Translations under genes and position numbers: made by a program
From: Bemisia tabaci
Taxonomy: Eukaryota > Arthropoda > Insecta > Hemiptera > Aleyrodidae
DNA length: 64,000 nt
NCBI RefSeq assembly: GCF_918797505.1
Contig: NC_092795.1
Location: 868,001 to 932,000 of the forward strand
Direction: 5' to 3'
Notes under the pieces: model-generated
Told to the model about the DNA's origin: nothing
Databases searched by the model: none
What the model saw: the letters and a program-made list of their open reading frames with translations, nothing else
Part shown: positions 32,465 through 38,850 of the stretch, one piece after another
How the letters are laid out: each line of letters begins with the position of its first letter
Numbering within the stretch: position 1 is the first letter of the stretch

Positions 32465-34273
32465 ACTCCATTGCTGAGGAGATTGAGATGAAATGAGCTT
32501 CATTCCGCATCGAATCGCGGATGTCTTAATCTACGAGTTTAACGAGCCTCGTTACGTACGTCAATGATTTCGACACTAAAATCTATTGTTTGAACCAACA
32601 CTATTATTTGTTGCCATGATCCAATCGTATTTATTATCAAAACACATGATAATTGTACTCCACGTGTAAATGATTCACTTTATATCAAACAAGCAAGTGC
32701 AGTTTTCATACTGCACTTTAACATGATACATACAAACATCGGTAAAACGAAGAGCTTTCATTCTCAGGGCGCGTATAGACTTAAGTACCTGATGAGGAGT
32801 GGCACCTATTACTATCAGAACTCGGAGGGAAGCTGAAGAGCTCTGTTTCCATCAGTGGCGTGACGTGCTTTGCGATGTATCGATTGATTTCCCGTTCAAA
32901 CCTATGGTGAAGGATCGATAAACAAGATGCTCGCAACGAACACCTTAACAATCGATTCTTGACCATAGCTTCAATGAGGGAAATATCGATAATCGATCAT
33001 TCACCACTGGTTTCCATATTCATTTATCTTCTTCATATTAATATCTGCGCAGGAAATGTAGATGAATGGTGTAATTAATGATTCATATTTACCTTATCGA
33101 GCGCAGTTAAAATCCTACGTCACTGTGTAGGACTAGAAAAACTTGAGAATGGCGATTTTTGAAGTTGACAAAATTGTTTTTCCTCCATTTAAACCCATGT
33201 AGAATATCGATTCTAGATGAGGCGGGCTCCCTTATCTAGATGAATTTAGATTGTTTTATACATTGCTAGAGGTCTTTCAGGAATTACGACATTCGTCAGT
33301 GATCAAATAACTACAATAAACATTGAACAATGCTTACTTAAAAAGTAAATGCAAGCAGTGGAAATAAATTAAAAGAAAATACAAGTATGTTAAGCAAGTC
33401 TAAAAACGCAGCACTATGAGTTTTAAGCCCTATATTCGTTTAAATATCTCGCCATTTCGCCACCAAAAAAGGATTTTTCAATTATATGAATGTAACTGCT
33501 CTAAAGTGAAGCAGATAAATTGAATGCGAAAAAATTCTCGGGGTTTCGCGTCAATTCCCAATGCTACAAATCTTACTGCCTCTATAGGAGATGAAATTGC
33601 ATAACTAATACATTGAAGGCGAATATTTTTTCGATCACTCGCGTCAATGTTTGAGTACTGCAAATCTTAGAGATCCCAAGATATGAAACTGCGAATCTAT
33701 TTTCGATTATTCGCGTCGTCAATTTAGTGGTGAGTCGCCAACAGTGCCAACTCCAACGGAGGCAGTATAAAATAAAATTAGGCATGTCATTTTTGTCAAT
33801 ACATGGCTGGTGAGAAAGCAGGACGCTCAATAGATGCATTAGACAATGTTCGCGAATACATTGGACGGATTTGATGAGGATCGTCTGTAATCGTAAATGT
33901 TGCCTCATTTCTTTTTATATTTGCTTAATGCTTTTAGAATTTTAAAGCTCCTTTGAGCACTCTGAGAATGAAACATTTCGCAGGTTAAACTACCTTGAAC
34001 TTTGAAATTTGAGGATCAAGCCACGCAACTTTCTCTCAAGTTCTTAAAACACCAGAAATACCTCGTGTCATGAACGAGAGATATATTAAAGTTGTGCCTC
34101 TTTTGTTTGTTTCAGTTCAAACAGCTAGGACTTTCTTCAAAGAGAACAGGAAACAACTGGAACGTATGGTAACTCCGATTGCGGAAGAAACAGCAGTAGA
34201 AATAGTCAGTCAGATCGTCAACAACATTCTGAAAACAGTGCCGTTCGAAGACATTCTCAAACAAACCGCTTAA
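2968..34273 (+). CDS. takeout / juvenile-hormone-binding-protein (JHBP) family protein, six exons
   Basis: Coding exons 2968-3073, 19129-19221, 22565-22712, 28488-28621, 30393-30551 and 34116-34273 join without a break to 265 residues plus TAA. Junction phases are 1, 1, 2, 1, 1 and every intron is GT-AG. Residues 1 to about 22 form a signal peptide (MISKTLVATFLFACIAYSS). Residues 36-262 match the takeout/JHBP fold: the N-terminal cysteine pair C42/C52 in SKCKRSDPKLNEC, the LRPQLAKGIP motif, a WGCSGF segment, the FPIKGKGKF motif and a C-terminal amphipathic part ending in VPFEDIL. Family members are secreted carriers of hydrophobic ligands, linked to juvenile hormone, feeding and circadian behaviour; this protein's ligand cannot be told from sequence. 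C107 and C165 are extra to the usual pair and could form a second disulfide. Length fits the family (about 250). A symbol is withheld because takeout paralogues are numerous. Confidence 0.93.
5766..5990. mobile_element. Small inverted-repeat element, CACTGG-family copy 1
   Basis: Starts CACTGGAAACAAAAGTCGC. The right end is the complement, carrying the same GTCGCTTGGATCT and GAGTCCA words, so the whole unit folds back. A close second copy lies at 44203-44431. No coding capacity; it behaves as a MITE (miniature inverted-repeat transposable element). Confidence 0.7.
6606..7082. mobile_element. MITE of the ATACTGCCGTG family, split by another element
   Basis: Ends ATACTGCCGTGGTAAG...CTTAGCACGGCAGTAT are complementary. 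Interior GGCGTTGCCAAATTT and GTTCATACGGCG words recur in the copies at 15450-15706, 19303-19563 and 21593-21843. The other copies are about 250-260 bp; this one is longer because 6744-6959 is inserted in it. Confidence 0.7.
6744..6959. mobile_element. CACTGG-type MITE nested inside the previous element
   Basis: Left end GCACTGGAACAAAAAAG and right end CTACTTTTTTTTTTTCAGTG are inverted repeats. The interior has TTGCCGCCAAGAA on one side and TTCTTGGCGGCAA on the other. Removing it restores a normal-length copy of the host MITE. Confidence 0.65.
7360..7803. repeat. Tandem repeat, 3 copies of 148 bp
   Basis: Copies begin at 7360, 7508 and 7656, each opening with ATCTTACTTTCTTACATT, then GCGTTAAAGTCAC and later a CTGGTC...CTGCCACTCG-type block, and ending GCTGCCCTCTCTGTGTGT or similar. 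Spacing is exactly 148 bp both times. Satellite-like; not coding. Confidence 0.85.
8906..9065. mobile_element. Foldback MITE, 160 bp
   Basis: AGGCCTGGACACACGCTCAA at the left is matched by TTGAGCGTATATCCAGACCT at the right, with further pairing inside (GAAATTTCC-like and CCCAT/ATGGG words). No coding content. Confidence 0.65.
9073..9289. mobile_element. MITE with ACACGGAGAAAA ends
   Basis: Left end ACACGGAGAAAAA and right end TTTTCTCTCTGTGT are complementary. The inside pairs GTTTTCGGTT with AACCGAAAAC. About 217 bp, non-coding, and separated from the preceding MITE by fewer than 10 bases. Confidence 0.6.
10042..10046. repeat. Left target-site duplication of copia element (TGTTT)
   Basis: TGTTT directly abuts the left LTR; the same five bases follow the right LTR at 14876-14880. 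Five bases is the usual copia-type duplication length. Confidence 0.75.
10047..10179 (-). repeat. 3' LTR of copia element (left copy)
   Basis: Runs from CGTAGGGATGCAGGG to TTTTTGCTCTTA on the + strand. No difference from the right copy was found by eye over 133 bp. Short for a copia LTR, though short LTRs are known in insects. Confidence 0.9.
10330..10520 (-). repeat. Degenerate short tandem repeat in copia 3' non-coding region
   Basis: Several copies of CACTTGAATTTTGAC(GA) in a row, with variants such as GACTTAAATTTT. It lies between the gag-pol stop and the 3' LTR. Confidence 0.75.
10533..14666 (-). CDS. Copia gag-pol polyprotein (1377 aa), intact
   Basis: A single frame with domains in copia order. 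The N-terminal Gag part leads to a CCHC zinc knuckle (C237-x2-C240-x4-H245-x4-C250). Aspartic protease follows with LDSGAST (D312). Integrase has the HHCC zinc site (H443, H448, C479, C482) and the D511/D574/E610 catalytic triad in HSDVSGP, YSDNGGEY and QQNGVSE. Reverse transcriptase has KARLVARG, the MDVKTAFLNG block and catalytic YVDD near 1059-1062; RNase H has ASSTEAEYMAL near 1265. Integrase before RT is the copia arrangement. A 17-residue tandem repeat sits in the integrase-RT linker. The start is the first in-frame ATG after the primer site. No frameshift or stop, so it could be active. Confidence 0.95.
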   Translation of the reverse strand: MDLKSKKNIKPFNGEKYSIWKLRIRGLLTKKNLIDVIDGPSSENSESSDWQAKNVLAKAIVLENLADSHLHFATPERTAQEVIKSLDDLYERKSIAAQIAVKKRLFSLKFDSDTALIKHFIKFDDLLTELQAAGAVLEESDKIAHLLVTLPPAYNGIITAIETLSDDNLSVAFVKIKLLDHELKLKTDQSDNSAKILQASDSATSAPKGKRQFRNSKFVKNFRQKPKQVNRNNFKACYHCGRKNHMIKDCVFYKKTLKSKTTHPQSKWNESVNVSTENEKHQSISTVSSFAFMAQENSNSSDSDDNLTFILDSGASTHIVKTESAFKSFVHLNPPIKISVAKNGAHIFAYKKGNIPVRIEPGFEGVLKDVLYCPEVPYNLLSVRKIQEAGFDVIFNQQGVTIKKGSTVVMIGKPFNNLFSVNFMIDKTMAYSASSFDKYKLWHERLGHISKAKFLELKRYQLIDDVDQIENVMPSENLCEACISGKQTKLPFQNSKDKTYVRRPLFIVHSDVSGPITPPTHLNQNYFVIFVDEFTHYCVTYLIQHKSDVFSVFKDFVAKSEAHFNLKLVNLYSDNGGEYFSNEMKQFCVQRGITYHPTIPRTPQQNGVSERMIRSITERARAMLSGAKLNLVFWGEAVLTATYLVNLSPTRALSSAVTPYEAWHNRKPQIKFLKVFGSTVYVHNDTRKRKFDEKSFKGILVGYEPNGYKVWDAEKKIFVRVRNVIVDETNYLESRPALKCSVDTESEKITDASDCTSKSELRTQEGTDATDCASTSELRTQEGTDASDCKSKSDLHKELEIKKSAEQDYNSSKDKKGDARIYVEMDKNCVLKPQNRENEFFGSRRSDLNELDEFILNAQSIDCDVPKTFNEVENRADKIQWQQAIKEELDSLEFNKTWSLVPKPEDKNIVDCKWIFTIKKDEFGKPKKHKARLVARGFSQKYAEDYDETFAPVTRIASFRILVAFANQFDLLIHQMDVKTAFLNGTLREEIYMRIPEGVLSDGNQVCKLNKSLYGLKQAARCWFETFDVKLIKAGFKTSPADRCVYFLDKGSVDKNIYVVLYVDDVVIICKDMETMNNFKRYLMSEFRMVDLGNIRLFLGIRVERCDGILTLSQCAYIDTVLKKFNMADCNAVDTPLPSKLDFVELNSVEANEAPSQNLIGCLMYIMICTRPDLCAAISILCRYTSKNNKILWQYLKRVLRYLKGSRNLKLTYTKKLDFTDILSGHCDSDWATDENDRKSTTGFLFQLFENCTICWNTKKQNSVAASSTEAEYMALFEAVREALWLKSFLSSVNMTAITPISIYEDNTGCISIAKNPSSHKRSKHIDVKYHFSREQVEKGLINVKYVPTGDQLADLLTKPLSTTKFKRLRPRLGLQN
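12270..12420 (-). repeat. 51-bp (17-aa) tandem repeat inside copia gag-pol
   Basis: GCATCAGTTCC-type units start at 12310, 12361 and 12412, exactly 51 bp apart. They encode three copies of TDAxDCxSxSELRTQEG between integrase and reverse transcriptase. A multiple of three keeps the frame open. Confidence 0.85.
14728..14743 (-). other. Primer-binding site: initiator tRNA-Met anticodon arm
   Basis: Next to the 5' LTR the + strand reads CCTGGGCCCATAACCC, which equals the anticodon stem-loop of eukaryotic initiator tRNA-Met (CUGGGCCCAUAACCC). The element RNA would therefore pair with the tRNA middle rather than its 3' end, as known for Drosophila copia, which primes with a half-tRNA. Confidence 0.8.
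14743..14875 (-). repeat. 5' LTR of copia element (right copy)
   Basis: Same 133-bp sequence as the left copy; transcription of the element would start here and run towards lower coordinates. Followed outside by the TGTTT duplication. Confidence 0.9.
14876..14880. repeat. Right target-site duplication of copia element (TGTTT)
   Basis: Identical to 10042-10046 and directly outside the right LTR; together they fix the borders of the insertion. Confidence 0.75.
15450..15706. mobile_element. MITE, ATACTGCCGTG family (best full copy)
   Basis: Left end ATACTGCCGTGCTAAGGAAG and right end CTTCCTTAGCACGGCAGTAT are near-perfect inverted repeats. 257 bp, non-coding. Homologues at 6606, 19303, 21593 and, strongly decayed, 26918-27137. 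Confidence 0.8.
17798..17919. mobile_element. GGACGTAT-family MITE, 122 bp
   Basis: Left GGACGTATTTCTGTCAAACA, right GTTTGATAGAAATACGTCC, with inner CGTGAGCCCTG pairing with CAGGGCTCATG. Almost the whole unit folds into one hairpin. Same length as copies at 25027, 25430, 41169 and 45071. Confidence 0.85.
19129..19221 (+). CDS. JHBP gene, coding exon 2 (cysteine pair)
   Basis: Acceptor GTCCGCAG|CG and donor AAGG|GTAAGT. Encodes residues 36-66 plus the first base of G67, including the C42/C52 pair and LINELRPQLAKG, a hallmark of the takeout family. Both ends are phase 1. Confidence 0.93.
19303..19563. mobile_element. MITE, ATACTGCCGTG family, diverged
   Basis: ATACTGCCAAGCTAAGGAAA at the left and a decayed GTTCTTCTTCAGCATGTTGCAAT right end, with GCGTTGCCA and CATACGGCGTTCTTC interior words as in the better copies. 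It begins 82 bases after exon 2. Confidence 0.6.
20051..20311. mobile_element. Foldback element with ATGGATTGCATTTTGC ends
   Basis: Left ATGGATTGCATTTTGCAAAA and right TTTTGCAAATTGCAATCCAT are complementary. Inside, TTGCTAAGATTGTGCAACTT pairs with AAGTTGCACAATCTTAGCA. About 261 bp. A related but interrupted copy is at 56489-57366. Confidence 0.8.
21593..21843. mobile_element. MITE, ATACTGCCGTG family, decayed
   Basis: GAATAGTGCTGTGGTAAGGAA at the left and CATACGGCGTTCTTCCTGAG near the right end match the family; the termini have drifted. Confidence 0.5.
22565..22712 (+). CDS. JHBP gene, coding exon 3
   Basis: Acceptor TGATACAG|GT and donor CTCAA|GTGAGT. Encodes G67 to N116 (split): IPRLQVPRLEPLTIPKL followed by NVTIWGCSGF, which fits the first curved beta-sheet of the JHBP fold. 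C107 is not one of the conserved family cysteines. Confidence 0.93.
22822..23056. mobile_element. CACAGTGGATCGAGTCAA-family MITE, copy 1
   Basis: Left CACAGTGGATCGGGTCAATT and right ATTGACTCGATCCACTGTG are inverted repeats of about 30 bp that continue with AGAGAGGTTGGACAT / TGTCGGACCTCTCCT. 235 bp. Other copies: 34737, 35335, 39190. Confidence 0.8.
23078..23235. mobile_element. Foldback element next to the previous MITE
   Basis: GGCGAGTTTCCACTTTGCC...GTTTTTCTTCCGTTTAAAT pairs with ATTTAAATGGAGGAAAAACA...AAAATCGCC. A half copy with the same CCTCCATTTAAA word is near 33150-33200. Confidence 0.6.
24478..24615. mobile_element. CACTG-type MITE with an expanded poly-A terminus
   Basis: Ends ACACAAAA... 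and ...TTTTTTCAGTGT. Interior ATGGTAGAATTACGCTGT and GAATGGTAAATTCTACCAATC match the larger copy at 48932-49147. A run of about 56 A (24482-24537) occupies the left terminus, so the homopolymer is an overgrown terminal A-run. Confidence 0.65.
24617..24708. repeat. Imperfect foldback, about 90 bp
   Basis: AGAGCGTATCTCAATTTGC...GTGAGCTC against GGGGCTCATACGGGAACC...TAGATACGCCC. Adjacent to the previous MITE. The termini resemble the foldback at 31072-31205 only loosely. Confidence 0.4.
25027..25148. mobile_element. GGACGTAT-family MITE, 122 bp
   Basis: GGACGTATTTTTGTCAAACA...GTTTGGCAGAAATACGTTC with inner GCGTGAGCCGTG against CAGGGCTCATG. Full length. Confidence 0.85.
25430..25551. mobile_element. 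GGACGTAT-family MITE, 122 bp
   Basis: GGATGTATTTCTGCCAAACG...GTATGGTAGAAATACGTCT. Same length as its neighbour about 400 bp away and in the same orientation. Confidence 0.85.
25681..26555. mobile_element. Composite: foldback (25819-26302) between two direct repeats
   Basis: Outer direct repeats of about 120 bp (25681-25800 and about 26430-26555) share ATCAACCAAGTCCTTT, GGTTGAT, AAAAGTAA and TTTTTAACTGTG. Between them, 25819-25942 and 26169-26302 are long inverted repeats, for example GTGGTAATTTTTCTGATTAT against ATAATCGGAAAAATTACCAC. No gene inside. Confidence 0.65.
28488..28621 (+). CDS. JHBP gene, coding exon 4
   Basis: Acceptor TTTTGCCCACAG|C and donor ATGA|GTAAGT. Encodes N116 to M160 plus one base: a lysine-rich beta segment, LYGEFKADFDG, then the family motif FPIKGKGKFSGNM. 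A reading frame also runs through the donor, but it leaves the family alignment at that point. Confidence 0.93.
28622..30392 (+). other. Intron 4 of the JHBP gene
   Basis: GTAAGT...TTGCAG. Contains a decayed Helitron-like copy (28808-29206); the remaining AT-rich sequence has nothing recognised. Confidence 0.7.
28808..29206 (-). mobile_element. Helitron-like element, decayed
   Basis: On the - strand it ends in palindromes around GGCCGCTCCGCGGTC and GAGGGCGTATCCTC followed by CTTG in place of CTAG. The body shares GGGTCATATTTCCAAAATCTGAA and GGGCTCAGAGAGCCTAT-like words with the elements at 31683 and 62683. Confidence 0.55.
30393..30551 (+). CDS. JHBP gene, coding exon 5
   Basis: Acceptor CAATTTGCAG|CA and donor TTTGA|GTACGT. 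Encodes T161 to S213 plus one base: TNTKCNVEGDGTLV then a charged segment ending SRQDDALS, equivalent to the GxLGDA/NGDKxLG region before the last helix. Contains extra cysteine C165. Confidence 0.9.
31072..31205. mobile_element. Foldback MITE with CTGACATAAGGGCGTAACTA arms
   Basis: CTGACATAAGGGCGTAACTA at 31085 is matched by TAGTTACGCCCTTATGTCAG at 31166-31185; CGTCGC and GCGACG extend the pairing outward. Confidence 0.75.
31683..32280 (-). mobile_element. Non-autonomous Helitron, 598 bp
   Basis: On the - strand it starts A|TCTATACCATAGGCTC and ends in a GC-rich hairpin block closing ...CCCCCTAG|T, the standard Helitron termini (5' TC, 3' CTRR, insertion between A and T, no target duplication). 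The tail has GGCCGCGTATAGCGGCC and GCGCAAAGCGC palindromes. No coding capacity. Confidence 0.75.
32853..33009. mobile_element. MITE with CAGTGGCGT ends
   Basis: CAGTGGCGTGACGTGCTTTG at the left, CACCACTG at the right; inside are several ATCGAT words and CAAACCTATGGTGAAGGATC against CTTGACCATAGCTTC. A second copy lies at 59096-59265 and a partial one at 45521-45655. Confidence 0.6.
34116..34273 (+). CDS. JHBP gene, coding exon 6 (C-terminus, stop)
   Basis: Acceptor TTGTTTCAG|TT restores I214. Encodes the long C-terminal helix (FFKENRKQLERMVTPIAEE) and the conserved family ending VPFEDIL, then TAA at 34271-34273. Confidence 0.93.
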
Positions 34274-34390
34274 ATTTTTTCACCACTCTTACCCTCCTTT
34301 CATGTTCACCCACCCACCCTTACCTCCCGTTTAGTGATATTGTTGAATTTTATTTATTTGCGTCGACCCTCGATAAACTACATTTTGTAA

Positions 34391-34396
34391 AATAAA
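34391..34396 (+). terminator. Poly(A) signal of the JHBP gene
   Basis: AATAAA lies 118 bases after the stop codon; a second AATAAA is at 34459-34464. Either would give a short 3' UTR. A TTTTCCTTG/TGTT-type downstream stretch follows the first. Confidence 0.6.
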
Positions 34397-34474
34397 TGTT
34401 GATAGAAACGTAGTTTTCCTTGTTCTATGATAAATATCATATGGACATCATTCCAGTGAATAAATAGATTGTGC

Positions 34475-34732
34475 TACATGTCGACAGCAGATCCAGGATG
34501 TTGGCGGTACAGGCTTTTCTTCATTTAAACCCTGTGTTGAAAAATCGATTTTTCTTGGAGCAACTGCGGGAGATTCTTGAATCGTTATCGAATTACCTTG
34601 ATCGATAGATAGCATTGTCAACATAGAAATCGATCAAGTTTTTTCGATAACGATTCAATAATCGACCCGCAGAATCGATACATTTTCATGGTTTATATTG
34701 AGAGAAAACTATGTTGGCAACTTGCCGGATCA
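34475..34732. mobile_element. Foldback element rich in ATCGAT
   Basis: GAATCGTTATCGAATTACCTTGATCGAT (arm positions 34572-34599) is matched by ATCGATCAAG...TCGATAACGATTC on the right (34632-34661). Outer GTTGGC/GCCAAC words mark weaker ends. Confidence 0.55.
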
Positions 34733-34736
34733 TAAA

Positions 34737-34967
34737 ACAGTGAATTGAGTCAATTAGAGAGGTTGGACATGAAATTTTTATCTAAAACTGCAAATTTTGA
34801 TGTTAAATTCGTCACATTTTAAATTTGAAGGAGTGAATCTTATAAGAAATTTCACGAGGAAACCAATGGAATCACTTTAAGAGCCTCGAAGTTTTGTAGA
34901 AACGGAGTTATAAGCGTTTAAAGTTTCAAAATTTTGTCCGACCTCTCCTATTGACCCAATCCACTGG
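34737..34967. mobile_element. CACAGTGGATCGAGTCAA-family MITE, copy 2
   Basis: ACAGTGAATTGAGTCAATTA to TTGACCCAATCCACTG with GAGAGGTTGGACAT and TTGTCCGACCTCTCC just inside. Confidence 0.75.
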
Positions 34968-35334
34968 GCGCCGCTGCGGTGGTGAGACTATAAAAACGTC
35001 TACTTTGGTTGCGATGTTTCCAAATTTTCGTTCCAACTTCATTTTTAAAGAAAGTATTACGAAAAAGCTGTATACGAAATTTTCAGCAAATATCCTTGGA
35101 AGGACATGGAAATATTATACAAAGTATACAATAATGATAAACATTCGTCATCAAGAAAATTAAAATGTAATTGGGACTTTGCAACATAGCGCATCGAAAT
35201 AATTGCTTTTGTAGTTCCGTCATTCATGTTGTATTGCTCTCTGTTAAATTCATAATTTTTTGATTTTACGCGAGGAGTTACAGAAAAAAATAGTTCTTCA
35301 AGAAATATATCGACGATGAAACGTCCAAACGACG

Positions 35335-35567
35335 CACAGTGAATCGAGTCAATTAGAGAGGTCTCACATGAAATTTGTGACTAAAACTCCAAATTTTGAT
35401 TTTTATTTCATCACATTTTAAATTTTGAGGGGTGCCTCTAGAAGAAAAATTTACAAAAAAAACCAATGAAACCAATTTTGGAATCCTAAAGTTTGTATAA
35501 ACGGAGTTATAAGCGTCGGAAGTTTCCAAATTATGCCCGACTTGTAAAATTGACTCGATCCACTGTG
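35335..35567. mobile_element. CACAGTGGATCGAGTCAA-family MITE, copy 3
   Basis: CACAGTGAATCGAGTCAATT to AATTGACTCGATCCACTGTG, 233 bp, with the shared interior GTATAAACGGAGTTATAAGC. Confidence 0.8.
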
Positions 35568-35569
35568 CG

Positions 35570-35790
35570 ACGTATCTCGTTTGCGGTGTTTCAAAATCTC
35601 TACTCCAATTTTATTTATCTTTTTTTGCAGAGGAATAAATCTGCATCATTCCTTGAAGTTTTTTTTAGAATTTGCCTCTCGCAAAGAAGAAAAATAATAA
35701 TAAGAATTTTAAAAATTGATCTTGTGTAGCTCTCCATTGGCAAAGTAAAGTATGACAGGAAGTTCGCAACGTCGCAAACCGAGACACGTA
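35570..35790. mobile_element. ACGTATCTCGTTTGC-family MITE
   Basis: ACGTATCTCGTTTGCGGTGT at the left and CGCAAACCGAGACACGT at the right. It directly abuts the preceding MITE. Relatives at about 42955, 48570, 51768, 57594 and 58622. Confidence 0.7.
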
Positions 35791-36401
35791 GTAGGGGAGT
35801 TTCATCAAACGTACAGCATCAAATTTTGAGATAAAAATACCTAAATATTTTGAGGGGGAAAAGTTCGATTTATCGATACCCTTGTTCGCACAGTAAAGCC
35901 TCTATCTAATTAATTTTGGGAATTCTGGCCTCAGAAGTTCGTAATATACTTGCGAGACAAGAACATATTTCAAGAGAGTCCGATAATTTGTAGTCATAAA
36001 TCAAATCGAATATACGATTTAAATGAGGAAATGCCGGGATTCACCTCATAACGAGAGTAGACTTTTCAAAATTGACAGATCTTCAGTAAAGTTTTAAGAA
36101 TAAATTAGGACTCTCAAAAGTTGTGCGCCGCTCAGAATTTTAGGCTCCTCTAGACTACAGCCTATGCAACCTAATGCCAAATCCGCCCTCATCCACTCCT
36201 AGTACCTTTTACTTGGAATACCCCGACCCCCTCCTTGGCAATTTTTGAATTGTTCGGCCTCGCTTTCTCCGCAAAATAGTAAGGACCCAGCGCCATTTTA
36301 CCACCTTATAACATATGATAAGGGACGCATTTTTAGTGTTTCTTTATTGGTCCCTTTCATATTGAACGATGACAGTCGTAGGTTTCTGCATTGTTAAATT
36401 T

Positions 36402-36768
36402 GGACGTATTTATGCTGAAAGGAACTATGTGGAAAAGGAAAGATGGGGTGTGCTCGTGGAGGCTGCATCAGAAACAATGTGGTCAGTGGATATAGTTCCT
36501 CTTGAGAAAATGGAAAAGCGGGATTTGACATTAAATCAAAAGGAACTGAGCGCTAACTCGTGAGCCGAGGGCATGTGACGAGAGCATTGTGGACAGCGCT
36601 CATGAGTTAAAAAGTCCCGCCACCGATCTCCCCCTCGTGTTCGCTATCCCCGGTTGCCGCTGACGTCACTGGCGCTTTTAAATTCCCATTCATTCTTATG
36701 GCCCGAGCACTAAGGAGCACACCCCATCTTTCCACTTGCACATAGTTCTAATTCGCATAAATACGTCC
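36402..36768. mobile_element. Long GGACGTAT-family element, 367 bp
   Basis: Ends GGACGTATTTATGC...GCATAAATACGTCC, then GGAACTATGTG against CACATAGTTCT, then AAAGATGGGGTGTGCTC against GAGCACACCCCATCTTT. The centre is unlike the 122-bp copies. Confidence 0.75.
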
Positions 36769-38534
36769 ATTTCGCAATGTTTGTTTGTTTGTTTGTTTCT
36801 AGTTCAATGGCCCCTGATGAAGCTAGGGAGGGTGGAGCTTGGGTCCATTAGAATTGTGAGTGAGATACGGACGGCCGGGGCATCGCTGGCACTATGCTTG
36901 TATCAACAAAGAAACACTTGAGGCAATTCAAACAAGAACAATGCATGGCTCGCTTGAAAAAGGGTGGGATTCCCAAGCGGGTAATGTTAATTAAAATCCA
37001 TTCCATTAAAAATTATGACCCGCGCGAAAATCGAAGCTGGGGGCTCGTCCCGTTCGAGACCTTGGCACATTTTGTGCAACCCAATCACAGATTTTGTTTA
37101 CCTCTCGGTCACATCCAGATTGCTCAGTGGGTCTCAAACTTTCAAAACAGCAGATACCCGGCGTGTGCATCTTTGTGAGAAAGACAGTAAAGACTGTAAA
37201 AATCATTTCTTTGTCTCCGGGTAGAGGTAAAGGTGTAGGGATGATTCGTCGAGCTAGTCCGACCTTACCGAAGAAAGAGCCGCTCTATTCTACAAGAAAG
37301 TGCATCGTGAGAAAGAGAGCGAGAACCTGCTCAAGTTTATTAAAAAAAGATTCTTAGAACTTTTCGCGCCCATCGCCCAACTTAGGAATGAAAATAATAT
37401 TTGAAAAAAAAATAACGTCACAAGTTTTTTTCAATGTAAATAAAATAATTGCTACGTCGATTACAAGAACAAGAACAAAATTGTTGTATTTCAAAAATCA
37501 TTTTTTTCAACGCAATGAATTATCTGAGTTAAACCATTATAAAATGCGTAGTTTCGGTTTGACTTATGGTTGGACGTGCAAATGAATGTCTATACTGCGC
37601 CTTCATTTTCACAAGAATACGACAAAATTACTGCGTGCAGCAATTGTTACCTATGTGAAAAACTGAAGGGAGTCACGGTTTCAATTTGAAACCACCCGGG
37701 TTTTTTTTTTTTTTTTTTTTTTTTTGAATCTTTTAAAACCCCCTCCTCGACTAGAAAACATGAAATATAAAATGGTAAAATTCAAGAAACCCTGAGACCT
37801 TTTAGACCTATGTTATCTCGAGTGGGGGTCGAGGGGGTTTCGTGGTTTTTATAATTTGATATGTTTTGTTTCTTGATTGAGACCACCCCAAAATGTCACC
37901 TGTTTGTTATTTCTTTATTTTTTAGCCTCGGTTGCCCATTCTCTTGTGTTTTGTTTAGTCTAAAGCGAAGTCAGTTTTACGACCAAAAACTTCAGTTCCA
38001 TGAATGGAAACTGTGGTGTAGCCGTATGTGTCCAAGTTTTCAGTTTGGGCTACGATGCAGGTATTCCATAGGGATTTTCCATCTGCTCAAGTGGAGGATC
38101 AAGACCCACATGTTGAGAACCACTCATGTAATTGCAGTCGAGAATCGTCTTCTGTCCATTAGCCCAAAACAAACACCAATTGTTTAGGCGCTATCGATAA
38201 AGTGCCTCCGTTTCCTTAAAAGCGCGAGTTTTGGATCGATTATTTTCATAAGCGGCTCGAGAGCCCCAAGTGATTTACCTGGATTTTCTCATACAGTGAT
38301 TTAGTGTTTTTGAGTGGAAGTGTGAGGATACTCTGGAGAACTTAGACCTGCGACTTATTGAAACTGAAGGAGCACCGTGAGCAGATATCGAATCACGGAA
38401 TAGCATTGCAGCCTCCAGCTGCTAACCCACTTTAAAGTGAGTGCATATACCGTGTGCTTTTTGACTTGCCTCTATTCTTGAATGTTTTTCCGAGACTACA
38501 CACAGTAGATTTTTGGTTCAGCGGCAACTTTGTA

Positions 38535-38850
38535 TCCGGGTGGTTTCACCATAACTTATCATAACGCTTTCCGAAGATTAATCACTCTACTTTTCAATAT
38601 TAATATTTAAATAGCCGAAAATGTGCTGTCTGTTACGCTGACTTTTTTTAGCGTAACAGACAACACGTCTTCGGAATTTACTTAATATTAATTGAGAAGT
38701 AGGGCAATAAATAATTAGAAAGCGTTATAATACGTAACTTTTTCAAGATTAATGCGAAAAAAATTGAGTGATAATCATTTCTACTAAAAATATGACCGAA
38801 AAATGTGTTGTCTGTTACGGCGACAAAACTATTCCAGTTATCGTGAAACC
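38535..38850. repeat. Interlocking foldbacks around GTCTGTTACG
   Basis: A hairpin centred near 38640 pairs TGTCTGTTACGCTGA with TAGCGTAACAGACA. A third TGTGTTGTCTGTTACGGCGA lies near 38800-38825, flanked by GTGAAACCACCC against GGGTGGTTTCACC at about 38540. It looks like two overlapping inverted-repeat insertions. Confidence 0.55.

Larger units (their letters stand above)
30552..34115 (+). other. Intron 5 of the JHBP gene
   Basis: GTACGT...TTTCAG. Holds a foldback (31072-31205), a Helitron-like copy (31683-32280), a run of about 35 A near 32428-32462 and a MITE (32853-33009). The rest (33010-34100) has no recognised gene. Confidence 0.7.
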
